NCBI RefSeq assembly: GCF_001625305.1
Contig: NW_017802769.1
Span: 684,861-748,860 of the forward strand
Direction: 5' to 3'
DNA length: 64,000 bases
Source of the DNA: Branchiostoma belcheri
Taxonomy: Eukaryota; Chordata; Leptocardii; Amphioxiformes; Branchiostomatidae
This document shows positions 59,701-64,000 of the stretch, piece after piece. Each line of letters begins with the position of its first letter. The stretch's first letter is position 1. The translations under genes and the position numbers were made by a program. The notes beneath the pieces were generated by a model, which was not told where the DNA came from, made no database searches, and worked only from the letters and a program-made list of their open reading frames with translations.

Positions 59701-60854
59701 TTATACATGTATTACAATGTATTAAGATGATACATCAGCAGTGGTTTTAATTCTTAAAAAAAAGGTCATACACACCCCTCTCGGATGGTTTGCTCCACAT
59801 CCTTGGCTACATTATAGAAGCTGATGACGTGGTCTAGAGAGGACAGGGTCTTGTCAATATCTGAGGGGTTTGGTCAAGAACATAGTCAAAAATATAAATG
59901 TACAGTAAGTAATGACTTTCGGCAAACCCTAGCCATAAAAACCAGTGACAATGGCATCTGTACCGTTGTGTAAATGTGTTTTAATGTTATGTCCTTGCAT
60001 GTGAATATATCAATTTATATCACTGTAGTATATAATGTAACTTGCAATAAATAAATCAAAGAGGACTGTCATTGGCTCTTACAAATAGTTTTTTACCAAC
60101 CAGAATTTGTTGTTTGGGTTTGTGCTTATTGTACATAAACAGGATAACTAGAAGCTATAAATGAAATTTTATGATTCCTTTTTCATGGGTAAGAACCAAG
60201 GGCTATCTTCCCTCTAGTTTTACACCATGGCTGTTGATGAGGCTGAAAAAGGATACTGTCTTGAAGTTTCTGAAGGTTTTTGGTGTCCCTGTGCACTGGC
60301 ACGATGGTGTCCTCTAGCTTGTGTAAACGGCTACTGAAGGATTCCAGTATAGACACCTGTAATGTATACGTAAGAAATTCTTACTGTTAGGAACATTGTA
60401 ATAATTATTATAACAAGTACTTAAATATTGAACATTCAGCCAGTAGTGCAAAACAAATCCTTATCCAGGAACGTCCTGTCAATAGTGCAAAAATATTCTT
60501 GAATATTGTTTATTGACAAGAACATCCTGACAAATAATTCACTATTTCCTCGATAAAGAAAAAAATTAACGTTATATAACGTTATAATATTTTACTCACC
60601 ATGTTTTCCGTCAGCTGGTTGCTCTTGTTAAGACTGTCTTTCAGAAATGCCAGCTTCTGTGTCTCCTGTGTGTAGGAGAAATACGATTTTGTGAACTTAC
60701 AGAAATATTATACCAATCTCCTTGATATACCTACATAGAGCAGAATTTACTACTATAAATTTTTGACAGAAAAATGGGGGAGGGGCACCCCAAAGTATCT
60801 CACCATTTGCAGCTTTTCGTCGATCTCCCGCTTCTTAGCCGACAGATCTTCCAT
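46088..60854 (-). CDS. EXOC7: Exocyst complex subunit Exo70, complete
   Basis: Exo70 is the exocyst subunit that docks secretory vesicles to the plasma membrane by binding PI(4,5)P2 and Rho-family GTPases. I joined 26 coding exons on the minus strand; every junction keeps phase and the sum is 2127 bases, i.e. 708 residues plus stop (684 without the cassette at 59498-59569). This is close to vertebrate EXOC7. In order it has an N-terminal coiled coil (KKREIDEKLQ, then SFSSRLHKLEDTIVPVH), a middle linker with basic patches, and the long alpha-helical Exo70 rod. Close matches to human include KNDPDKEYNMPKDGTVHELT (here NDPDKQSNMPKDGTVHELTS) and the C-terminal KNPEKYIKY, whose lysines bind phosphoinositide. 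The start is the ATG at 60854. WBP11 lies head to head upstream. Introns carry several MITEs, some only tens of bases from exons. Confidence 0.96.
46589..46722 (-). CDS. EXOC7: EXOC7 exon 25
   Basis: Encodes GFNQEFDDIYRTQKGYAIPD and continues to TAFRE. Matches human GFNDGLEELCKIQKAWAIPD. Donor GTATGC leaves two bases. Confidence 0.93.
47049..47090 (-). CDS. EXOC7: EXOC7 exon 24 (42 bases)
   Basis: Encodes LKDKERQTIKDRFK, matching LRDKERQIIKERFK in human. Phase 0 on both sides. Confidence 0.95.
47692..47700 (-). CDS. EXOC7: Possible 9-base EXOC7 microexon
   Basis: Within the intron between exons 24 and 23, CCTATTCCACAG is followed by AAATTCAAG and then the donor GTAAAT. Inclusion would add KFK in phase 0 between QMGK and LKDKER. 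Supported by splice consensus alone and not counted in the 708 residues. Confidence 0.3.
48668..48749 (-). CDS. EXOC7: EXOC7 exon 23
   Basis: Encodes WSGVLRHILEISGKTVSQQR and on to PQMGK. It corresponds to human SWLKVTDYIAEK and what follows. One base is received from exon 22's split Ser codon. Confidence 0.88.
48819..50101. mobile_element. PIF/Harbinger-like MITE with nested insertion
   Basis: Termini are GGCCACACCAATTTAATTTC and its inverse, with TTA on both flanks. The last 300 bases (about 49803-50101) match the inverse of the 25945-26314 element almost throughout. The left 80 bases match the other end. The extra 900 bases at 48903-49802 are an insertion. It lies in the intron between exons 23 and 22, about 70 bases from exon 23. 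Confidence 0.85.
48903..49802. mobile_element. Nested CpG-rich insertion of unknown family
   Basis: Bounded by inverted ACCTCCGGG (48903-48911) and CCCGGAGGT (to 49802), with partly matching CTGA.ATTTT outside each. It is absent from the sister element at 25945. The interior is far richer in CpG than the surrounding introns. Overlapping open frames on both strands (for example 142 codons at 49318-49746 plus and 99 codons at 49056-49355 minus) match no transposase I recognise. Confidence 0.6.
50267..50362 (-). CDS. EXOC7: EXOC7 exon 22
   Basis: Encodes SGLLQVVVLQTSDIVEHYED and on to REQKRLYSK. It leaves two bases (AG). Confidence 0.93.
50501..50621 (-). CDS. EXOC7: EXOC7 exon 21
   Basis: Encodes KVLGALQLNLENKAKGYDDP then ALTAIFLLNNYHYILKTIK, nearly matching human KVLGNLQLNLLSKSKVYEDP. 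Confidence 0.96.
51118..51180 (-). CDS. EXOC7: EXOC7 exon 20
   Basis: Encodes PAGRDMQAAEVNERKLSIYI, corresponding to human EFSKRLLSTYI. Both junctions split codons and keep the frame. Confidence 0.92.
51335..51562. mobile_element. Palindromic MITE in an EXOC7 intron
   Basis: Arms read CATAGCCTCCTGTGCAGG at the left and the inverse at the right. Complementarity extends inwards through GGGAATTTTGATAC and TTAAAACG-type segments. The flanking TATTCA at 51331 and 51563 suggests a target duplication. About 228 bp, non-coding. Confidence 0.8.
52340..52406 (-). CDS. EXOC7: EXOC7 exon 19
   Basis: Encodes AMIFLQNLLEYLHTAGGMLA and AQ, matching AILFLQQLLDFQETAGAMLA in human. Donor GTGAGA, one base left over. 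Confidence 0.95.
52608..52670 (-). CDS. EXOC7: EXOC7 exon 18
   Basis: Encodes NDPDKQSNMPKDGTVHELTS and N. This is the best-conserved stretch of the protein in this window. Phase 0 on both sides. Confidence 0.97.
52969..53063. repeat. Short foldback adjoining a Harbinger-like MITE
   Basis: The outer arms TTAATGAGAATTTAAG and TTAAGTCTCATTA and the inner arms TGACTCGCC and GGTGAGTCA are complementary. The right end abuts the MITE that starts at 53064. Confidence 0.6.
53064..53474. mobile_element. PIF/Harbinger-like MITE, second subfamily
   Basis: Termini are GGCCACAGCAAGTAA and its inverse TTACTTGCTGTGGCC, with inner inverted ATGGATGACATC/GATGTCATCCAT. It is flanked by TTA on both sides. An internal GAGCGGGCGAAAAAAA segment resembles the 25945 family. 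It ends 47 bases before exon 17. Confidence 0.82.
53522..53614 (-). CDS. EXOC7: EXOC7 exon 17
   Basis: Encodes GTEQGHKLPSLMSTLDTTGA then KALEEFIDSIK. Human has KNKLPGLITSMETIGAKALE. 93 bases, phase 0. Confidence 0.95.
54040..54125 (+). repeat. tRNA-derived SINE head (not a functional tRNA)
   Basis: A-box-like TGGCCGAGTGGTTAGAGC and a perfect B-box GGTTCGAACCC, but the 5' GACCATT and the 3' CCGGGACC do not form an acceptor stem. The head resembles that of the SINE at 4296. Confidence 0.6.
54186..54305 (-). CDS. EXOC7: EXOC7 exon 16
   Basis: Encodes NIATSAKRCIGKHDYSAVLS then IFPVLKHLRAINPDYEKALE. Human has HDFSTVLTVFPILRHLKQTK. Phase 0. Confidence 0.96.
54748..54852 (-). CDS. EXOC7: EXOC7 exon 15
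   Basis: The acceptor follows a 14-base T run. Encodes SESKLMEGVIPRGDHNKIFE and on to DGVVADVE. Phase 0 on both sides. Confidence 0.94.
54995..55278 (+). repeat. tRNA-derived SINE, same family as 38.1 kb
   Basis: The head GTGTGGCTCAATGGCAG with B-box GGTCCCGGGTTCGAATCC is followed by GTGCCCTTGGGAAAGGCAC, GAACCCACCACGACTTTC and AAAGAGTAGGGGCATGCCC in the same order as the 38087-38515 copy. It is truncated at the 3' end and lies in an EXOC7 intron about 100 bases from exon 14. Confidence 0.82.
55384..55490 (-). CDS. EXOC7: EXOC7 exon 14
   Basis: Encodes RRQGSTAVAELKDDVSDTET then DTCILCISALLKLMQ, corresponding to human DVETDAYIHCVSAFVKLAQ. The acceptor has a strong CCTCCCTCCCAG. Confidence 0.94.
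55567..55702. repeat. GC-rich segment between 12-base direct repeats
   Basis: AATAGTTCGCTA occurs at 55567-55578 and 55691-55702. The roughly 112 bases between are much more GC- and CpG-rich than the intron around them. This fits a short insertion with target duplication, family unknown. Confidence 0.45.
55966..56024 (-). CDS. EXOC7: EXOC7 exon 13
   Basis: Encodes IIRKAGSSIMKHSSLTLDT, corresponding to the human GTIRKAQNLLKQYSQHGLD region. It is entered after two bases of a Thr codon. Confidence 0.9.
56189..56256 (-). CDS. EXOC7: EXOC7 exon 12
   Basis: Encodes GGSRKLALKDTPTKKTAYLK and GR, a basic linker matching human KRKDTPTKKPVKRPG. Donor GTATGT. Confidence 0.9.
56610..56664 (-). CDS. EXOC7: EXOC7 exon 11
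   Basis: Encodes LKQHQAKTGAAAGVSPAS, corresponding to human LKEHFHKSSSSSGVPYSP. Its acceptor (TACCTTGCAG) is preceded by an AAT/ATT microsatellite instead of a normal pyrimidine tract. Confidence 0.88.
56676..56706. repeat. (AAT)10 microsatellite at a splice acceptor
   Basis: About ten AAT units, ending 12 bases upstream of EXOC7 exon 11 on the transcribed strand. Confidence 0.9.
56970..57027 (-). CDS. EXOC7: EXOC7 exon 10
   Basis: Encodes FMNVYAQIRSNTLIRSLD, matching human FMNVYYQIRSSQLDRSIK. Acceptor TCTTTCCAG. Confidence 0.95.
57159..57218 (-). CDS. EXOC7: EXOC7 exon 9
   Basis: Encodes RTVAELTEISSWLISQNST, corresponding to human SVLQDVIRISRWLVEYGRN. Confidence 0.92.
57362..57394 (-). 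CDS. EXOC7: EXOC7 exon 8 (33 bases)
   Basis: Encodes SDDIPLEHLP, matching human EDVTLEHLPE. Donor GTAAGT. Confidence 0.92.
58281..58398 (-). CDS. EXOC7: EXOC7 exon 7
   Basis: Encodes TQLFESGKDQLEREFRNLLT then RHSRPVPAVTILDMLGTED, corresponding to human LLFERGKEALESEFRSLMTR. Confidence 0.95.
58607..58832. mobile_element. Small MITE, copy 2 (inverted relative to 29.9 kb)
   Basis: Shares ATGTTCACTGTTTTCACTGT, TTCCTGCACC and GCTACCGTGAACAT segments with the complement of 29928-30096, and ends in AATTACAATA. Its end lies about 21 bases from the exon 6 donor. Confidence 0.65.
58854..58959 (-). CDS. EXOC7: EXOC7 exon 6
   Basis: Encodes PTGRLESYLQSMDRVQNAVN then FFSENNPGSPELHTV, matching human PTGRLEEYLGSMAKIQKAVE. 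Acceptor CCCTACAG; one base enters. Confidence 0.96.
59498..59569 (-). CDS. EXOC7: EXOC7 candidate cassette exon 5 (24 codons, proline-rich)
   Basis: Acceptor GTATACAG and donor GTCAGC frame 72 bases that begin with one base and end with two, so inclusion or skipping both keep phase between exons 4 and 6. It encodes PYGTPDPLAPKYPSQESDSQ and PPD, inserted in REG/PTGR. The human sequence I recall runs directly REGPTGR, so this is probably optional. Confidence 0.6.
59776..59860 (-). CDS. EXOC7: EXOC7 exon 4
   Basis: Encodes IDKTLSSLDHVISFYNVAKD then VEQTIRE, matching human VEKTLSCLDHVISYYHVASD. It leaves two bases (GG). Confidence 0.96.
60257..60356 (-). CDS. EXOC7: EXOC7 exon 3
   Basis: Encodes VSILESFSSRLHKLEDTIVP then VHRDTKNLQKLQD. 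The donor is a weak GTATCC, chosen because it alone keeps frame with exon 4 (Asn-Ile-Asp). Confidence 0.92.
60600..60665 (-). CDS. EXOC7: EXOC7 exon 2
   Basis: Encodes ETQKLAFLKDSLNKSNQLTE and NM, corresponding to human ETLSFIRDSLEKSDQLTKNM. Phase 0. Confidence 0.95.
60804..60854 (-). CDS. EXOC7: EXOC7 exon 1 (start)
   Basis: ATG at 60854 in context CCAAGATGG. Encodes MEDLSAKKREIDEKLQM, matching human REIEDKLKQ. Donor GTGAGA. Confidence 0.93.
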
Positions 60855-61346
60855 CTTGGAAAGCTGGGGATATTTTCTCGCTCTGGTACAGAAATGCGCT
60901 ATGTTCTCAACTCACAGAACGCGAGAAAATGTTGTTGAAATGCTACAATCTCTAAACAAACCATCCACGGTCGGCCATCTTGAATCCCTGTGGGAATTAA
61001 AGGGTAACAAGGAGGTTAGGCTAAATTCATTTCTTGCTCAAACTTTGATCAATAAACCTCCTTGCTTTGACCAACGAAAAGTTTTCGTATTGGTTTTTAA
61101 TTCTTAGTAATCAGATGATAATTCATATGGCAAAAATGTATCAAACTTTAATTTTAGAAGCGAGAAATTACAAACTGGTATCCGCTTAAACTATCACAGA
61201 GCCTCCCTCTCCCAGCATTCCTTGCACAAAATGGCGTCCAGCGTGGGCTAAATTTTTGCCAACAAAAACAAATTTGGTATTTTACTAGTTTCAGTCAGTC
61301 TACAGAGGTTTTATCTAAATTCAGCTGCATTCAGAAGGTAGCCAAG
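60855..61346. promoter_or_regulatory. Bidirectional EXOC7/WBP11 promoter
   Basis: The two start codons are about 490 bases apart and diverge. YY1-like motifs occur at 60973-60982 (GGCCATCTTG) and 61228-61236 (AAAATGGCG). A ZNF143/THAP11-like CTCCCAGCATTCCTTGC lies at 61209-61225. No TATA box is apparent. Such motifs are typical of TATA-less housekeeping promoters. Confidence 0.65.
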
Positions 61347-61410
61347 ATGGGGAGGAGGTCGATCAACACCACCAAGAGTGGGAAATACATGAACCCCACC
61401 GATCAAGCGA
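61347..61410 (+). CDS. WBP11: WBP11 exon 1
   Basis: Encodes MGRRSINTTKSGKYMNPTDQ and A, plus one base. Donor GTGAGT. Confidence 0.95.
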
Positions 61411-63296
61411 GTGAGTACCTCAACACCTAGCCAGAAAATAATTTTACATTTTCAACATCATTCATGGATGTCTGTATAATGTTACTTTCCTGACAAACCG
61501 TAGTCTTGTTAACATAACAGAAGTTTAAATGAGTTTAACGTCGTCTGGTACTTTGTATCTCCACATTTGGGGAAGATACTGTAAGTAATTTGTATACAAA
61601 TGTATCTTAATACTAGTACTAGTAATAGAGTCAATCCATATAAATTTTCATGCATACCAGAAAATATTGACATAACATATTTTGTCCCTTCTCAGGAAAA
61701 ATGGCTCGAAAGAGAGAACTGAAGAAAGTAAGTACACATATTCGCATTGCCCCTGTCATTTAACATAGCTCATATTTGTACATATTTGTAGCTCTTTTTT
61801 TTTTTCTTGTCCCTTGAATCATGTCCAAACATTCAACCCCAATGCTTTGAAGTCAGTTTGCAAAGAAATTGAACACCACCTTTGCAGACAACTTTTATAC
61901 TGATACATTGTACTTGTTTTTGTCTCAACCATTAGAACAAGAAGCAGCGAATGATGGTTCGACATGCAGTACTGAAGTCCAAAGACCCAAAACAGATTCT
62001 GGTGGACATGGAGAAGCTTGACCAGATGGGTGAGCTCAGTGTTTAGTTAATCATTTTATTTCCAACGTATTAGTTTCGTATGTCTTGCTTACATGTAATA
62101 ACGCTGTAATTATGTACCTGTGTAAGGTAGTTCAATGATTATTCCAACTGGTTTCTTTCCTCAGAGTTTGACTCAGCCCAACCCATCCGTCTGAACGAAA
62201 AAGTTCTGAGAGACAAGAGGAAGAAACTGAGGGAAACTTTTGACCGAGTTCTAAAGCTATATGTGAGTAGACTCAGTAGAGTAATACAAGTTATCTACAT
62301 TTGATGGCATCTTTACTTACACTACATGACATAACATGGACACAACAATATTCAATTACACTGAAGAGTATGTATAGAGTTTTTTCTTCATCAAAGTTAA
62401 TTTTGACCAATCTTTACACATGTTTGCTGTGTGGTTTTCAGGAAAAAGAGGATCCTACTCTGTGCGATGAAATGAAGAGAATGATGGTGGAATATGAGAG
62501 GAGAAGACAACAAGCAATCACATACTTTGGTAAGAACAAGCACTTTTGATATGTAGTCATGGATAGCATGACCACTGTTCATTCACTGTTGGCCTTTCAT
62601 TAACTGGGCAAGAATGTTCGAAGTCTAACCCATTTATTTCCGTTGTTCCAGAGTCGGTGAAACATGCCCAGCAGGTGACAGTGGAAGACATCCCCCTCCC
62701 AGAGCAGCCTGACCTACCACAAAGTAGGACATCATTCCTAGTTCATATCATGCTATAATTTTATTGTACATTTTGTATTAGTGAATTAAATACATTATTG
62801 TATTGGTGTCTGGGGCTGTGTGTGTGTGAAGGAAATAAATTTACAATTACAGCGTGCAAATTTACAGTACAGTACAGCGTCCACTTGGCTTGCACCACTG
62901 TATCCGACAGATGCTTTTTAATTTTAGGTATTAATGGCTATTACTTAATATCAGTTAACCAAAGGCTGTTGAAATATTGTCAAAAGGCTTATGTATGTAA
63001 CAATACTTAATTTGAGGAAAGTAGTAACTTATAGGTGGAGCAACCTAAAATTCTGATGGGCAACCTAATTTTTTGCCGTAGGTACTGGGCAACCTGGTTC
63101 AAAAAGTATTTTGTACACTGAATTATTGGACTTGACTTTCACTTGCTAATATCCATATATAGTTAAAACTAGAACAGAATTGTTGTAACTTGGTGTTTTT
63201 GTGTTTTTCAGATGTGTCCATGATTCCCCTGCCCAGTGACATTCCCCTCCCAGGAGCTCAGCCACACTCCATCCTCAAGAAGACTAGTGCCTATGG
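61347..63296 (+). CDS. WBP11: WW domain-binding protein 11 (splicing factor), N-terminal part
   Basis: Nuclear protein associated with the spliceosome, which binds WW-domain partners through proline-rich segments. Seven coding exons are visible: 61347-61410, 61696-61727, 61936-62029, 62165-62262, 62442-62529, 62652-62723 and 63212-63296. They join in frame to about 177 codons, and the gene then leaves the window (human is 641 residues). The protein begins MGRRSINTTKSGKYMNPTDQ, against human MGRRSTSSTKSGKFMNPTDQ. It continues with the basic RKRELKKNKKQRMMVRHAVL segment, the helical VLRDKRKKLRETFDRVLKLY, and IPLPGAQPHSILKKTSAYG (human IPLPGAQPPSILKKTSAYG). The ATG is the first after the promoter motifs. 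The proline-rich and acidic C-terminal parts lie to the right. Confidence 0.96.
61696..61727 (+). CDS. WBP11: WBP11 exon 2
   Basis: Acceptor TCCCTTCTCAG. 32 bases encoding (R)KMARKRELKK. Donor GTAAGT. Confidence 0.93.
61936..62029 (+). CDS. WBP11: WBP11 exon 3
   Basis: Encodes NKKQRMMVRHAVLKSKDPKQ then ILVDMEKLDQM. It leaves one base. Matches human NKKQRMMVRAAVLKMKDPKQ. Confidence 0.96.
62165..62262 (+). CDS. WBP11: WBP11 exon 4
   Basis: Encodes FDSAQPIRLNEKVLRDKRKK then LRETFDRVLKLY. Human has LNEKVLKDKRKKLRETFERI. Confidence 0.96.
62442..62529 (+). CDS. WBP11: WBP11 exon 5
   Basis: Encodes EKEDPTLCDEMKRMMVEYER then RRQQAITYF. Human has EKENPDIYKELRKLEVEYEQ. Confidence 0.95.
62652..62723 (+). 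CDS. WBP11: WBP11 exon 6
   Basis: Encodes SVKHAQQVTVEDIPLPEQPD and LPQ. Human has VKNAQHVEVESIPLPDMP. Confidence 0.93.
63212..63296 (+). CDS. WBP11: WBP11 exon 7
   Basis: Encodes VSMIPLPSDIPLPGAQPHSI then LKKTSAY plus two bases of Gly. Donor GTGAGC. Confidence 0.96.
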
Positions 63297-64000
63297 GTGA
63301 GCAGGGCAAAGCTTTATTCTCCTTATCATTGACCATAGTAATACTATGAAGAAAATAATAGAGAAACATGTAGTATTTCATACAGGCAGTTTAGCTGCTA
63401 TTGCTGCTGGGCTCGAAATTTATTTTTGGGAATAGGTGCACTGGTGCACCCAACCTAAAAAATTGGGTGCACAAAAAAAATTTCTGGGTGCACCATACAA
63501 GATCAAATAAGTACCGGTAGAATGTCATCAAAAACTAATCATGTTACATTTCTAAAGAAAAGTACTATAACAATTGTAATATTTTTCTGACACTTAGATG
63601 TTAAGAATATGCTGTATACACCTATACATTTAACATCTTTAACGGAGGGGGCCCTGAGTTCGCCACTGTACCCCGAGTTCGCCACTTTGTGTTTCCTTTA
63701 TTTTTTACGTGGAAAGGTAGAATGTTAGGGCTACTTCAATGATACTTCGAAACTAGGACAACCAAAGATTAATATGCATGTAGTATTCTGTTCAGGTCTA
63801 GTCAAGCGGAGATCTGCGTAACAACAACGGGGAGAGAGGACGCACGGCATGGGCACCACGTTTGGGTCGCGTGGCTGGCGACAGCGACCGTCTTCTATTC
63901 TCTGATTGTTTTAAATCGAAAAAATGGTTCTGGAAACTAGATATTATATGAAAAGACTTCTTAAAGATAACAAGAAACTGCAAAATAAAGATAGGATGGG
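63297..64000 (+). other. WBP11 intron with GTGCACC-rich motif
   Basis: No exon was recognised before the window ends. Contains a GTGCACC-rich segment at 63435-63494 and a duplicated GAGTTCGCCACT at about 63656-63686. Confidence 0.5.

Overview
The window looks like an intron-rich invertebrate chordate genome, most likely an amphioxus (Branchiostoma). This is an inference. The protein-coding exons align closely with vertebrate proteins over their whole length, exons are short and separated by AT-rich introns, and the DNA is full of tRNA-derived SINEs and small inverted-repeat elements. There is no sign of prokaryotic or viral gene organisation, CRISPR arrays or operons.

Four genes can be read from the splice signals. 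(1) About 1-15.7 kb, minus strand: the N-terminal half of an SLC8-type Na+/Ca2+ exchanger. It has the first transmembrane block with the alpha-1 repeat, the start of the cytosolic loop and the first Calx-beta domain. The gene runs off the left edge. Its large first coding exon carries a one-base frame break. A possible 5' non-coding exon and promoter lies near 39.9-40.1 kb, which would make 16-39.9 kb a long first intron. (2) 41.25-42.71 kb, minus strand: a complete two-exon NUPR1/p8-like stress protein gene of 79 codons, with a clear poly(A) signal at 40.54 kb. (3) 46.09-60.85 kb, minus strand: a complete EXOC7 (Exo70) exocyst subunit gene. I could join 26 coding exons in frame, giving 708 residues, or 684 without a proline-rich cassette exon. 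(4) 61.35 kb to the right edge, plus strand: the first seven coding exons of WBP11, head to head with EXOC7 across a promoter of about 490 bp holding YY1-like and ZNF143/THAP11-like motifs.

The space between exons holds several mobile-element families. These are tRNA-derived SINEs (1, 4.3, 38.1, 54.1 and 55.0 kb); a near-perfectly palindromic MITE present twice (14.0 and 18.0 kb); three PIF/Harbinger-like MITEs with 3-bp TTA/TAA target duplications (25.9, 48.8 and 53.1 kb), one carrying a 900-bp nested insertion; a MITE present at 29.9 and 58.6 kb; and a palindromic MITE at 51.3 kb. An assembly gap covers 20961-21825. No previously undescribed multi-gene system is visible. The most unusual signals are the frame break, the candidate micro- and cassette exons in the exchanger and EXOC7, the degenerate XIP region, repeats sitting directly against EXOC7 splice sites, an orphan TATA/initiator promoter at 44.0 kb, and the nested CpG-rich insertion.

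All exon boundaries were worked out by eye from splice consensus, reading phase and remembered protein families. No alignment or transcript data were available.
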